In this document: positions 8,694-18,370 of the stretch, in pieces
Numbering within the stretch: the first letter of the stretch is position 1
How the letters are laid out: each line of letters opens with the position of its first letter
Assembly (NCBI RefSeq): GCF_029309835.1
Contig: NZ_JARJHL010000010.1
Location: forward strand, 496,001-560,000
Length of the DNA stretch: 64,000 nucleotides
Direction of reading: 5' to 3'
Source of the DNA: Paracoccus sp. DMF-8
GTDB lineage: Bacteria; Pseudomonadota; Alphaproteobacteria; Rhodobacterales; Rhodobacteraceae
The notes under the pieces: generated by a model
Databases searched by the model: none
What the model saw: only the letters and a program-made list of their open reading frames with translations
What the model was told of the DNA's origin: nothing
Position numbers and translations under genes: made by a program

Positions 8694-9884
8694 TCAGGCG
8701 GCTTTCTGCGCCAGGGTGGCGGCGCTTTGGCGGTAGACCTCCTGCGCGGCGGCGACGCCCGAGCCCGGTTTGACCGCCATGCCCATATCGGCCATGACCA
8801 TTTCCGCGACCGACAGGCCCGACAGCGCCATGGCGTCGGTCAGGCTGCCCAGATGGCCGATGCGCCAGACCTTGCCCGCGACCTCGCCCAGGCCGGTGCC
8901 GAAAGCGATGCCGTATTTTTCCAGCGCGATGGACACGAATTGATTGGCGTCGAAACCTTCGGGCACGCGGATCGCGCTGACGCTGTCGGAATAAAGTTCC
9001 GGGCGCAGGGCGCAAAGCTGCATCCCCCAGGCATCGACCGCCGCACGCACGCCCGAGGCGATGCGGTGATGGCGGGCAAAGACATTCTCGATGCCTTCGG
9101 CCAGCAGGCGCTGCGTGCTGTGATACAGCCCGTTGATCAGCCCGACCGGCGGGGTATAGGGATAGCCGTTGCGCGCATAGCCCGTGGCCATGTCGCGGAT
9201 GTCAAAGAAGGTGCGGGGCAGGCGGGCCGATTCAATCGCCGCCATGGCTTTCGGCGAAAAGCCGACGATGGCCAGACCCGGCGGCAGCATGAAGCCCTTC
9301 TGGCTGCCGGTCACGGCGATATCGACGCCCCATTCGTCCATGCGGAAATCCATCGACCCGATCGAGCTGACCCCATCGACAAACAGCAACGCCGGGTGGC
9401 CTGCGGCGTCCAGCGCGCGGCGGACGGCGGCGATGTCGGATTTCACGCCGGTCGCGGTTTCGTTATGCGTGGCCAGAACCACGCGGATTTCATGACCCTT
9501 GTCGGCCGTCAGGATTTCTTCCATGCGGGCGGCGGGGATGCCTTCGCCCCAGGGGGTTTCGATGATGGTGACGTCCAGGTTGTGGCGCTGGCACATGTCG
9601 ATCCAGCGATGGCTGAACATGCCGTTGCGCGCGGCCAGCACCTTGTCGCCGGGCGACAGCGTGTTGGTGATGGCGGTTTCCCATCCGCCCGTTCCCGTCG
9701 AGGGGAACAGGAAAATCTGCGCATCGCGCGATTTCAGCACCTGTTTCACCCCATCCAGCGCGGGATGAAGGATCTTGCCGAATTCCGGGCTGCGGTGGTC
9801 GATCGTCGGAATATCGACCGCGCGCCGCAGGTCTTCGGGCATGTTGGTGGGACCGGGAATGAAGATCGGGTTCTGACTGTGCAT
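8694..9884 (-). CDS. bhcA: Aspartate-glyoxylate aminotransferase
   Basis: Class V PLP aminotransferase of 396 residues. BhcA transfers the amino group of L-aspartate to glyoxylate, giving glycine and oxaloacetate, the net product of the cycle. PLP lysine K196 lies in TGSQKGFMLPPG, and the preceding acidic residue D170 sits in LFVDGVSSIGS. The N-terminus FIPGPTNMPEDL is typical of the serine/alanine-glyoxylate aminotransferase family. The ATG at 9884 follows a strong AGGAGGATATGCC site. It is the first gene of bhcABCD, transcribed divergently from bhcR. Serine-glyoxylate aminotransferase would be the usual automatic label. Confidence 0.94.
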   Translation of the reverse strand: MHSQNPIFIPGPTNMPEDLRRAVDIPTIDHRSPEFGKILHPALDGVKQVLKSRDAQIFLFPSTGTGGWETAITNTLSPGDKVLAARNGMFSHRWIDMCQRHNLDVTIIETPWGEGIPAARMEEILTADKGHEIRVVLATHNETATGVKSDIAAVRRALDAAGHPALLFVDGVSSIGSMDFRMDEWGVDIAVTGSQKGFMLPPGLAIVGFSPKAMAAIESARLPRTFFDIRDMATGYARNGYPYTPPVGLINGLYHSTQRLLAEGIENVFARHHRIASGVRAAVDAWGMQLCALRPELYSDSVSAIRVPEGFDANQFVSIALEKYGIAFGTGLGEVAGKVWRIGHLGSLTDAMALSGLSVAEMVMADMGMAVKPGSGVAAAQEVYRQSAATLAQKAA

Positions 9885-9937
9885 GGCATATCCTCCTGCT
9901 TGAGTGACAGGTTAGACCTGGTCCGGGCAACGGGCAA

Positions 9938-9983
9938 TTTTTCTGAAAAATATTTCCTCATTGCGGAAAAATACTAAATTCCG
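9938..9983. promoter_or_regulatory. Stacked inverted repeats in the bhcA-bhcR intergenic region, probable BhcR operator
   Basis: This AT-rich divergent promoter carries three overlapping symmetrical elements: TTTTTC-T-GAAAAA at 9938-9950, TTTCC-N7-GGAAA at 9953-9969 and CGGAA-N10-TTCCG at 9964-9983. IclR proteins generally bind such short palindromes, and BhcR is reported to bind this region in Paracoccus with glyoxylate as effector. Which repeat is the actual site is not decided by the sequence. Confidence 0.5.
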
Positions 9984-10055
9984 TATGTATATCAGAGTGA
10001 TGACATTTTCCGGATGGGTCATGCAGATTTTCAATGATTTGGTGGTGCTGTATTA

Positions 10056-10895
10056 ATGAAATCTAAAAATGAGGTGATTCCCCGGAAAAGGGGCCGTCCG
10101 CGCGGTTCCGGCGTGGCGACGAACCGGGCGCTGGATGATCGCGGGGGCGTCAAGGCGCTGGATCGCGCCTTTGACATCATGGACCTGCTGGCGCGGTCGC
10201 AGGGGCTGACGCTCAGCGCAATCGGCACCGAGATGCAGATGGCGCCCTCGACCGTGCATCGGCTGCTGATGGCGCTGGCGGCGCGGGGGGTGATCGAAAG
10301 CGATCCGGTGACGCAAAGCTGGTATATCGGGCCGACGGCCTTTCGTCACGGCTCGGCCTTCATGCGGCGGTCGGGGCTGATCGACCGCTCCCGGCCGCTG
10401 CTGCGCCGCCTGATGGAGGTGACCGGCGAAACCGCCAACCTGGGCATCGCCAATGGCGACGCGGTGCTGTTCATCGGGCAGGTCGAGACGCATGAGACGA
10501 TCTGCGCCTTCTTTCCCCCCGGCACGCGGTCGCCCATGCATTCGTCGGGGATCGGCAAGGCGCTGCTGGCCCATGCCAAGCCCGATGCGCTGACGCGTTT
10601 CCTGCGCGAGGTCGCGTTGCAGCGTTTCACCCCGCGCACCCTGACCGACCCGGCCGATCTGCAGCAGGATCTGGCCCTGACGCGGCAGCGCGGCTATTCC
10701 GTCGATGACGAGGAACGCGCGCCGGGCATGCGCTGCATCGCCGCCGCCGTCTTTGACCATATGGGCGACGCGGTGGCGGGGCTGTCGGTTTCGGGGCCGT
10801 CGCATCGCATGACGGATGAGCGGCTGGCCCTGATCGGGGCAGAGGTTGCTCGCGCGGCGGGAGAGTTGTCGCTTGGTCAGGTCGCCTCGGGATAG
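10056..10895 (+). CDS. bhcR: IclR-family regulator of the beta-hydroxyaspartate cycle
   Basis: IclR regulator of 279 residues. A basic N-terminal tail (RKRGRPRGSG) precedes the winged helix-turn-helix at about residues 32-92 (LTLSAIGTEMQMAPSTVHRLL). The IclR effector domain follows from about residue 105 to 270 (HSSGIGKALLAHAKPDAL). It is divergent from bhcA across 171 bp, the arrangement known for BhcR, which controls bhcABCD in response to glyoxylate. The role is therefore inferred from family and synteny. A reverse-strand reading frame covers the same DNA but has no recognisable content. Confidence 0.92.
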   Translation: MKSKNEVIPRKRGRPRGSGVATNRALDDRGGVKALDRAFDIMDLLARSQGLTLSAIGTEMQMAPSTVHRLLMALAARGVIESDPVTQSWYIGPTAFRHGSAFMRRSGLIDRSRPLLRRLMEVTGETANLGIANGDAVLFIGQVETHETICAFFPPGTRSPMHSSGIGKALLAHAKPDALTRFLREVALQRFTPRTLTDPADLQQDLALTRQRGYSVDDEERAPGMRCIAAAVFDHMGDAVAGLSVSGPSHRMTDERLALIGAEVARAAGELSLGQVASG

Positions 10896-10933
10896 GGGCG
10901 GGGGTTGCCCGGATGCTGGGCAGAAAAGTGACC

Positions 10934-10957
10934 ACAGGCTTATCCACAGGCTTATCC
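10934..10957 (+). promoter_or_regulatory. Tandem repeat containing a perfect DnaA box upstream of nrdHIEF
   Basis: ACAGGCTTATCC is repeated head to tail at 10934-10945 and 10946-10957. The junction creates TTATCCACA at 10940-10948, identical to the consensus DnaA box; the second copy gives a partial TTATCCGAA. In E. coli DnaA regulates the aerobic nrdAB operon, so a DnaA role here is plausible but inferred. Confidence 0.5.
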
Positions 10958-10970
10958 GAAGAATTCGGAC

Positions 10971-11018
10971 ACACCACATATTGACAGAATTTTAAGATGT
11001 GGCATCTATATGTCGTAG
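10971..11018 (+). promoter_or_regulatory. Putative nrd promoter overlapped by a NrdR box pair
   Basis: A -35 element TTGACA lies at 10981-10986, and TCTATA at 11005-11010 can serve as -10 with an 18-bp spacer. Two sequences resembling the NrdR consensus (acaCwAtATaTwGtgt) begin at 10971 (ACACCACATATTGACA) and about 11003 (core CTATATGTCG). Their conserved C positions (10974 and 11006) are 32 bp apart, the three-turn spacing seen for NrdR box pairs. They overlap the -35 and -10, as expected for repression. The matches are imperfect, particularly in the outer arms. Confidence 0.5.
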
Positions 11019-11021
11019 CTT

Positions 11022-11181
11022 TGGTGCCGCCGACTCATAAGTGGAAAAATGGGAAGCAGGGTGAAATGCCCTCACTGCCCCCGCAACTGTAAGTGGTGAG
11101 CCCTTGTCTTTTCTGCCACTGGCGTTTCGGCGCCGGGAAGGTTGACCGGGGTGCCTGAGCCACAAGTCAGGAAACCTGCCA
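11022..11181 (+). ncRNA. Cobalamin riboswitch
   Basis: Adenosylcobalamin-sensing leader RNA in the nrdHIEF 5' untranslated region. The core landmarks are visible in order: GGTGCC at 11023, AAAATGGGAAGCAGGGTGAAA near 11046-11065, CCCCGCAACTGTAAGTGG near 11089-11096, GCCACTGG, CGCCGGGAAGG, then GTGCCTGAGCC and the B12-box AAGTCAGGAAACCTGCC at 11164-11180. The nrdH start lies about 130 bases downstream, leaving room for an expression platform. Binding of B12 is expected to switch off the class Ib reductase when the B12-dependent class II enzyme (not in this window) can work. Control of B12-independent isozymes by this riboswitch class is established knowledge. Confidence 0.93.
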
Positions 11182-11312
11182 AGGCTGCTTGAAAACCACA
11201 CGGACGGAGGGTCCGGGTGCGTGTCTGTTTCAGGTGGCCCCGCTTGGCCGCCGTTTCCTGCGCGCCCCGTTCCCGACGGACGACATAAAACCAAGGGGAC
11301 CGAGGCCGAGCC

Positions 11313-11534
11313 ATGACCATCACCGTCTATTCCAAACCCGCCTGCGTTCAATGCACCGCCACGACCCGCGCACTTGAGGCGCGTGGCCTGAATTACGAAC
11401 TCATCGACCTGACCCAGGACGACTCGGCGATGGAACTGGTCACCCAGCTTGGTTATCGTCAGGCCCCCGTCGTCATCGCGGGCGAGGCGCATTGGGCCGG
11501 ATTCCGTCCCGATCTGATCGGCAGCTTGTCCTGA
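11313..11534 (+). CDS. nrdH: Glutaredoxin-like NrdH-redoxin
   Basis: Small thioredoxin-fold electron donor for the class Ib ribonucleotide reductase, 73 residues. The active site CVQC is at residues 11-14 within YSKPACVQCTATTRAL. The C-terminal WAGFRPDLI block is the family signature that allows reduction by thioredoxin reductase. It is the first gene of nrdHIEF and lies downstream of the cobalamin riboswitch. The next gene nrdI starts 90 bp further on. Confidence 0.95.
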   Translation: MTITVYSKPACVQCTATTRALEARGLNYELIDLTQDDSAMELVTQLGYRQAPVVIAGEAHWAGFRPDLIGSLS

Positions 11535-11624
11535 TGTCATGCGGCCCGGACCCGGTTCACGGGGGCGGGCCATCACCGGCGCAGGAATATTCGGCGCGGG
11601 AAAGGCTTTTCGGGGAAACGTGAC

Positions 11625-12038
11625 GTGTCGGGGCTGTTCTATTTCTCATCCGCATCGGGCAATACCGCGCGCTTTGTCGCGCGGCTTGGTCTGCCTGCCG
11701 CCCGCATTCCCATGCGCGGCGATGAGATGCCCCGGCCGACCGGCCCCTTTGTCCTGATCTGCCCGACCTTTGCGGATGGGCAGGGGCGGAGCGCCGTCCC
11801 GAAACCCGTGATCCGCTTTCTGAACGATCCTGAACGTCGCGCGCATCTGCGCGGCGTCATCGCGACGGGCAACCGCAATTTCGGCGCGACATTCGCGCTG
11901 GCGGGGCGCGTCATATCCGAAAAATGCGGCGTGCCGGTCCTGTATCGACTGGAACTGGCCGGAACCGACACCGATCTTGCCCGCACCCGCGCGGGTCTTG
12001 CTGTTTTCTGGGGGACCGAATGCTTGACAATGGCGTAG
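11625..12038 (+). CDS. nrdI: Flavodoxin-like NrdI, class Ib reductase assembly factor
   Basis: Flavoprotein of 137 residues that supplies the oxidant used to build the dimanganese-tyrosyl cofactor of NrdF. The FMN phosphate loop is [12 protein letters not shown] at about residues 7-18. [20 protein letters not shown] and [18 protein letters not shown] are the conserved flavin loops. Translation starts at GTG 11625; the encoded [14 protein letters not shown] aligns with the family N-terminus. The 3' end overlaps nrdE by 19 bp, as is common in nrdHIEF operons. Confidence 0.94.
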   Translation: MSGLFYFSSASGNTARFVARLGLPAARIPMRGDEMPRPTGPFVLICPTFADGQGRSAVPKPVIRFLNDPERRAHLRGVIATGNRNFGATFALAGRVISEKCGVPVLYRLELAGTDTDLARTRAGLAVFWGTECLTMA

Positions 12039-14155
12039 CCAAGGATGCGCAGGGGCTGGATTATCACGCCCTGAACGCGATGCTGAACCTGTATGACGAA
12101 AACGGCAATATCCGCTTTGACGCGGATCGGCTGGCAGCGCGTCAGTATTTCCTGCAGCACGTCAACCAGAACACGGTTTTCTTTCACAGCCTGGACGAAA
12201 AACTGGGCTATCTGGTCGAGGAAGGCTATTACGAGCCGCAAGTCCTTGACCAGTATTCGAAAAACTTCCAGCGCAAGATCTGGGACGAGGCCTATCGCCG
12301 CAAGTTCCGGTTCCCGACATTCCTGGGCGCGTTCAAATATTACACCAGCTACACGCTGAAGACCCGCGACGGCCAGCGTTACCTTGAACGCTACGAGGAT
12401 CGCGTCGTCATGGTCGCGCTGGCGCTGGCGCAGGGCAGCGAAGAACTGGCCATGCGGCTGATGGAGGAAATCATCGCGGGCCGTTTCCAGCCCGCGACGC
12501 CCACCTTCCTGAACGCAGGCAAGATGTCGCGCGGCGAGCTGATTTCCTGCTTCCTGCTGCGCATCGAAGACAATATGGAATCCATCGGCCGCGCGATCAA
12601 TTCGTCGCTGCAACTGTCGAAACGCGGCGGCGGCGTCGCCCTGATGCTGACCAACATCCGCGAGGCCGGCGCCCCGATCAAGGGCATCGAAAACCAGTCA
12701 TCGGGCGTCATTCCGGTGATGAAACTGCTGGAAGACAGCTTCAGCTACGCCAACCAGCTTGGCGCGCGGCAAGGGGCAGGGGCGGTCTATCTGAACGCCC
12801 ACCACCCCGATATCCTGCGTTTCCTGGATACCAAACGCGAAAATGCCGATGAAAAGATCCGCATCAAGACGCTGAGCCTAGGTGTGGTCATTCCCGACAT
12901 CACCTTTGAACTCGCCAAGGAAAACAAGGACATGTACCTGTTTTCCCCGCATGACGTGCAAAAGGTTTACGGCGTGCCCTTCTCGGAAATCTCGGTCACC
13001 GAGAAATACGAGGAAATGGTCGACGACAAGCGCATCCGCAAACGCAAGATCAATGCCCGCGCCTTTTTCCAGACGCTGGCCGAAATCCAGTTTGAATCGG
13101 GCTACCCCTATATCATGTTCGAGGACACGGTGAACCGGATGAACCCCGTCGCGGGCCGCATCACCATGTCGAACCTGTGCAGCGAGATCCTGCAGGTCAA
13201 CGAGGCCTCGACCTATCACGAGGATCTGAATTACGACCATCTGGGCACCGATATTTCCTGCAACCTCGGCAGCTTGAACATTGCCGCAACGATGGACGGG
13301 CCGGACTTCGGCCAGACCGTCGAAACCGCGGTGCGGGCGCTGACGGCTGTATCGGACATGTCGGCCATCGACGCGGTGCCTTCGATCCGGCGCGGCAATG
13401 ACGAAAGCCATGCGATCGGTCTGGGCCAGATGAACCTGCACGGTTTTCTGGCGCGCGAACGCATCCATTACGGCAGCCCCGAAGGCGTCGAATTCACCAG
13501 CGTCTATTTCGCGGCGATCGCCTATCACGCGATCCGCGCCTCGAACCTGATCGCCCGCGAACGCGGTTCCAGCTTCAAGGGGTTCGCGGATTCGAAATAT
13601 GCCGATGGCAGTTTCTTCGACAAATATGTCAGCCGCGACTGGCTGCCGGAATCCGATACCGTCAAGGCGGTGTTCGACGGCGTGACCCTGCCCACCCGCG
13701 AGGATTGGGCCGCGCTGCGCGAGGCGGTCATGCGCGACGGGTTGTATAACCGCAACCTGCAGGCGGTGCCTCCGACCGGCTCGATCAGCTATATCAACAA
13801 TTCGACATCTTCGATCCATCCGATTGTTTCCAAAATCGAAATTCGCAAAGAGGGCAAGATCGGCCGGGTCTATTACCCCGCCGCCTTCATGTCGAACGAC
13901 AATCTGGACTATTACCGCGACGCCTATGAAATCGGTCCCGAGCCGATCATCGACACCTATGCGGCGGCGACCGAACATGTCGATCAGGGCCTGTCCCTGA
14001 CCCTGTTCTTCCCGGCCGAGGCGACGACGCGCGACATCAACCGCGCCCAGATCTACGCCTGGAAAAAAGGCATCAAGACGATCTATTACATCCGCCTGCG
14101 CCAGATGGCCCTTGAAGGGACCGAGGTGCAGGGCTGCGTTTCCTGCTCGCTGTAA
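12020..14155 (+). CDS. nrdE: Class Ib ribonucleotide reductase alpha subunit
   Basis: Catalytic large subunit of the class Ib ribonucleotide reductase, 711 residues. It reduces ribonucleoside diphosphates. Recognisable blocks are [23 protein letters not shown], where one of the redox cysteines lies, and NLCSEILQ with CNLGSLNIA for the radical-transfer active site. The C-terminal VQGCVSCSL provides the swinging CxxC pair reduced by NrdH. Like other NrdE proteins it lacks the N-terminal ATP-cone of NrdA. The start at 12020 ([22 protein letters not shown]) overlaps nrdI; an in-frame upstream ATG at 11924 lies deep within nrdI and is rejected. Confidence 0.96.
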   Translation: MLDNGVAKDAQGLDYHALNAMLNLYDENGNIRFDADRLAARQYFLQHVNQNTVFFHSLDEKLGYLVEEGYYEPQVLDQYSKNFQRKIWDEAYRRKFRFPTFLGAFKYYTSYTLKTRDGQRYLERYEDRVVMVALALAQGSEELAMRLMEEIIAGRFQPATPTFLNAGKMSRGELISCFLLRIEDNMESIGRAINSSLQLSKRGGGVALMLTNIREAGAPIKGIENQSSGVIPVMKLLEDSFSYANQLGARQGAGAVYLNAHHPDILRFLDTKRENADEKIRIKTLSLGVVIPDITFELAKENKDMYLFSPHDVQKVYGVPFSEISVTEKYEEMVDDKRIRKRKINARAFFQTLAEIQFESGYPYIMFEDTVNRMNPVAGRITMSNLCSEILQVNEASTYHEDLNYDHLGTDISCNLGSLNIAATMDGPDFGQTVETAVRALTAVSDMSAIDAVPSIRRGNDESHAIGLGQMNLHGFLARERIHYGSPEGVEFTSVYFAAIAYHAIRASNLIARERGSSFKGFADSKYADGSFFDKYVSRDWLPESDTVKAVFDGVTLPTREDWAALREAVMRDGLYNRNLQAVPPTGSISYINNSTSSIHPIVSKIEIRKEGKIGRVYYPAAFMSNDNLDYYRDAYEIGPEPIIDTYAAATEHVDQGLSLTLFFPAEATTRDINRAQIYAWKKGIKTIYYIRLRQMALEGTEVQGCVSCSL

Positions 14156-15150
<995 letters not shown>

Positions 15151-15453
15151 CTGGCCCGGAAATTTCCGTGAAAACGCGGAAAAATGATCTGCTGCAATGT
15201 TTTCTTTACAAATCCGGGGCAGACTGCGCCCATAGATGCAGAGCTTTTGGATGACGACCGGGCAGGTGTGCAAATGTGGCGCCTGCCTGTTTCCTTTTCC
15301 GGTGAGGGTTCCCGACGGCATGGGGCAGTCCCGACCTGCCTGATCCGGGGGCAGGATCGTTTTGCCGGGCGCAGGTTCACCAAACCCCTTTTCCTTCCCA
15401 ACGCTTTGTGGGAACGTCCATGAAAAGCATGACAGCCCCGCAGGGATGATACG
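15151..15453. other. Intergenic region between nrdF and the polyamine-type transporter
   Basis: No convincing gene is visible in these 303 bases. GGCAGGTG at 15261-15268 and CGCCTGCC at 15280-15287 can pair as an eight-base stem with a pyrimidine-rich tail, a possible weak terminator for nrdHIEF. A short open frame at 15184-15423 has no recognisable content. A promoter for the next operon probably lies here, but no clear -35/-10 pair was found. Confidence 0.4.
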
Positions 15454-16323
15454 ATGGCGGCAGGGAACCGATCCGAAACTGCGCAAGGACTTGCGCTGAT
15501 CTCTCCTCCGCTGGTTTATGCGCTGCTGATTCTGGCGGCGCCGCTGGCGACGATCGTGGCCTATTCCTTCCTGAAAGACGGCTATCTGACGGTCATTCGC
15601 GAATTCACCCTGGAAAACTACATCGCGGTCTGGAACGATCCGATCTTTCACAGGATCATGCTGCGTTCGCTGCTGGTTGCGGGGCTGGTGACGCTGGTCA
15701 CGGTTGCGCTGGCCTTTCCGGTGGCCTATTTCCTGTCCTTCGTGGTGCCGCCCGAACGCAAGGCGCTGTGGCTGTTTCTGATCACCATCCCGTTCTGGAC
15801 CAGCTACCTGATCCGGGTTTTCCTGTGGAAGGTGATCCTGGGCTATAACGGGGTGGTCAATTCCGGGCTGAAATCGCTTGGGCTGATCGAACAGCCGCTG
15901 ACCTTCATCCTGTATAACGTCAATTCGATGGTCATCACGCTGGCCCATGCCTATGCACCCTTTGCCATCCTGCCGATCTTCATCGCGCTGGAAAAGATCG
16001 ACCGTTCGCTGCTGGAAGCGGGGCGGGATCTGGGCGAAAACCGGATCATGACCTTCTGGCGGGTGACGCTGCCCTTGGCCATGCCGGGGGTGATCGCGGC
16101 TTCGCTGATCGTGTTCATCCCGACCATCGGCGATTATGTCACGCCCGAGCTGATCGGCGGGGGCAAGATTCCGATGATCGCGAACCTGATTCAGGCGCAG
16201 ATGCTGGCGCTGGACAACCGGCCGCTTGGTTCGGCGCTGGCGGTGACCTCCATGCTGATCGTCGCGGTTCTCAGCCTGATCTTCCTGTTCCTGAACCGAC
16301 GTTTCCTGAGGGGGCAGAAATGA
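15454..16323 (+). CDS. Polyamine-type ABC transporter permease (PotB-like)
   Basis: Inner-membrane permease of 289 residues with six hydrophobic segments, beginning LVYALLILAAPLATIVAYSFL. The binding-protein-dependent transport EAA loop is LLEAGRDLGENRIMTFWRVTLP. Sequence style matches the PotB/PotH/YdcU group of spermidine/putrescine-type importers. It is the first gene of a three-gene operon; its TGA overlaps the next ATG by four bases. No periplasmic binding protein is encoded beside it, so the substrate cannot be named firmly. Confidence 0.86.
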   Translation: MAAGNRSETAQGLALISPPLVYALLILAAPLATIVAYSFLKDGYLTVIREFTLENYIAVWNDPIFHRIMLRSLLVAGLVTLVTVALAFPVAYFLSFVVPPERKALWLFLITIPFWTSYLIRVFLWKVILGYNGVVNSGLKSLGLIEQPLTFILYNVNSMVITLAHAYAPFAILPIFIALEKIDRSLLEAGRDLGENRIMTFWRVTLPLAMPGVIAASLIVFIPTIGDYVTPELIGGGKIPMIANLIQAQMLALDNRPLGSALAVTSMLIVAVLSLIFLFLNRRFLRGQK

Positions 16324-17141
16324 AGGGCCCATTCGCGAAGGGTGGCGGCCTGCGGGCCTATGCCGTCTTTTACCTGCTGTTTCTGTATGCGCCGATCCTG
16401 CTGCTGCCGCTCTTTGCCTTCAATTCCGGCACGGTGATCGCCTTTCCGCTGAAAGGGTTCACAACCGACTGGTTCGCGCAGATGTATGGCAATGCGACGC
16501 TGCGCCGGGCGCTGACCAATTCGCTGATCATCGCGGTCAGCTCGTCCATTCTGGCGACCTGTCTGGGGATTTTCGCGGCGCGCGCGACGACGCGGTTCCG
16601 CTATCCGGGCAAGGGGGCGATCACCAGCCTGATCATGCTGCCGCTGGTCCTGCCGGAAATCATCGTGTCGATGTCGCTGCTGGTCGTGCTTCTGGCGATC
16701 GGGATCAAGCTGACGGTCTTTACCGTCATTCTGGGCCATACGCTGATCTGCATGCCCTATGCGACGGTGATCCTGACCACGGCCTTCAACTCGCTGGACC
16801 GCTCGCTGGAAGAAGCGGCCTATGATCTGGGCGAAAGCAAGGTTTCGGCCTTTCGGCTGGTGATCCTGCCGCTGGTCATGCCGGGCATCGTGTCATCCCT
16901 GCTGATGAGCTTCACGATCAGCCTGGACGAATTCATCATCGCCTTTTTCCTTGCCGGGAACGAGCCGACGCTGCCGACCTATATCTTCAGCCAGCTGCGT
17001 TTCCCGAAATCCATCCCGATGATCATGGCGCTTGGCACGGTGCTGGTGCTGTTTTCGATCATCCTGCTGACATTGGCCGAATACTACCGCCGCCGCGGCG
17101 TTGCCCGGACAGGCGCAAAAGACAGCGGAGGCTTCCTGTGA
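16320..17141 (+). CDS. Polyamine-type ABC transporter permease (PotC-like)
   Basis: Second permease, 273 residues with six predicted membrane helices starting AVFYLLFLYAPILLLPLFAF. The EAA loop reads LEEAAYDLGESKVSAFRLVILP. The block MSFTISLDEFIIAFFLAG is typical of PotC/PotI/YdcV proteins. It overlaps its neighbours on both sides by four bases, which indicates translational coupling and a stoichiometric permease heterodimer with the preceding gene. Confidence 0.87.
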   Translation: MKGPFAKGGGLRAYAVFYLLFLYAPILLLPLFAFNSGTVIAFPLKGFTTDWFAQMYGNATLRRALTNSLIIAVSSSILATCLGIFAARATTRFRYPGKGAITSLIMLPLVLPEIIVSMSLLVVLLAIGIKLTVFTVILGHTLICMPYATVILTTAFNSLDRSLEEAAYDLGESKVSAFRLVILPLVMPGIVSSLLMSFTISLDEFIIAFFLAGNEPTLPTYIFSQLRFPKSIPMIMALGTVLVLFSIILLTLAEYYRRRGVARTGAKDSGGFL

Positions 17142-18268
17142 GTTCAACCGACACCGCCGACCGCAAACCGATGATCGAATGCCGGCAGGTTCAGAAATAT
17201 TATGGCGATTACCACGCGCTGCGTGGCATCGACCTGACCATCCGCGCGGGCGAGTTCTTTTCGCTGCTCGGCCCTTCGGGCTGCGGCAAGACGACATTGC
17301 TGCGCACCATCGCGGGGTTCGAGGATATCTCCAGCGGCGTGGTGCTGATCGACGGTCAGGACATGGCCGATGTGCCCGCGAACCGGCGCCCGACCAATAT
17401 GGTGTTTCAGTCCTATGCGATCTTTCCGCATCTGACGGTCGCGGAAAATGTCGGTTTCGGTCTGCGCCGCGATCCGCGTTCCGCGGCGGAAAAGGCGCAG
17501 GCGGTTGACGAGGCGCTGGCGATGGTCGGGCTGAAAGGCTATGGCGCACGCGCGGCGCATGCCCTGTCGGGCGGCCAGCGCCAGCGCGTTGCCCTGGCCC
17601 GTGCCCTGATCCTGAAGCCCAAGGTGCTGTTGCTGGATGAACCGCTGTCGGCGCTGGACCGCAAGATGCGCGAACAGATGCAGGTCGAACTGATCAAGCT
17701 GCAACGGCAGGTCGGCATCACCTTCGTTCTGGTCACCCATGATCAGGAAGAGGCGCTGGTCATGTCCGACCGCATCGCCGTCATGTTCGACGGCCAGATC
17801 GCCCAGCTTGACGGCCCCGAGGCGCTATATGCCCGCCCCGCCAGCCGCCGGGTTGCCGATTTCATCGGCGTGATGAACTTCCTGCCCGCCCATGTCATCG
17901 AAGATACGCCCAATGGTGTCCGGGTCGAGGCGCCGGGTTTCGGCGTGGTCGAAATTCCCGCCCGCAACATCAGCCGTTCCGACGAAGGCGACAAGGGTCC
18001 GATGATCGGTTTCCGCCCCGAGGCGGTGACGCTGCTGACCGCCAGCCAGCCCGCCACGGCCAATGTCACCCCCGGCGTCATCGACGAGGTCGTCTATTAC
18101 GGGGACATGACCTATTACGATGTCCGGCTGGACGGATCGGCCGGGTTCGACGGGCTGGCGCGGCCGGTGCGCATTTCGATGCGCAATGTCTTTGGCCGCG
18201 AGGTGCAGGATGTCGGCACCCGCACAAGGATCAGCTGGTCTCCGGGAAGTCTGTTTCTTTTCAGGTAG
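17138..18268 (+). CDS. Polyamine-type ABC transporter ATP-binding protein (PotA-like)
   Basis: ABC ATPase of 376 residues. Walker A is LLGPSGCGKTTLLR (about residues 45-58), the Q-loop lies at NMVFQSYAIFPH, the signature is LSGGQRQRVALARAL, and Walker B is VLLLDEPLSALD. A C-terminal TOBE domain from about residue 290 (IGFRPEAVTLL) is characteristic of the PotA/FbpC/MalK class. GTG is the start codon, four bases inside the preceding permease. The set resembles a spermidine/putrescine importer but lacks a PotD partner within the window. Confidence 0.9.
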   Translation: MSSTDTADRKPMIECRQVQKYYGDYHALRGIDLTIRAGEFFSLLGPSGCGKTTLLRTIAGFEDISSGVVLIDGQDMADVPANRRPTNMVFQSYAIFPHLTVAENVGFGLRRDPRSAAEKAQAVDEALAMVGLKGYGARAAHALSGGQRQRVALARALILKPKVLLLDEPLSALDRKMREQMQVELIKLQRQVGITFVLVTHDQEEALVMSDRIAVMFDGQIAQLDGPEALYARPASRRVADFIGVMNFLPAHVIEDTPNGVRVEAPGFGVVEIPARNISRSDEGDKGPMIGFRPEAVTLLTASQPATANVTPGVIDEVVYYGDMTYYDVRLDGSAGFDGLARPVRISMRNVFGREVQDVGTRTRISWSPGSLFLFR

Positions 18269-18370
18269 TTGCACCGCGCCTTGGGCGGTTGGGGCGAAAT
18301 CCCGCCTGCCCGGGTTGCGCCTGTCTGAACGCCGTGCCACGCTCTGGCCACTTCAACCACGGAGATTGAA

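Noticed and set aside
15184..15423. Possible 79-residue gene between nrdF and the transporter
   Set aside because: No ribosome site, no recognisable motif, and the frame overlaps a probable hairpin and promoter region.
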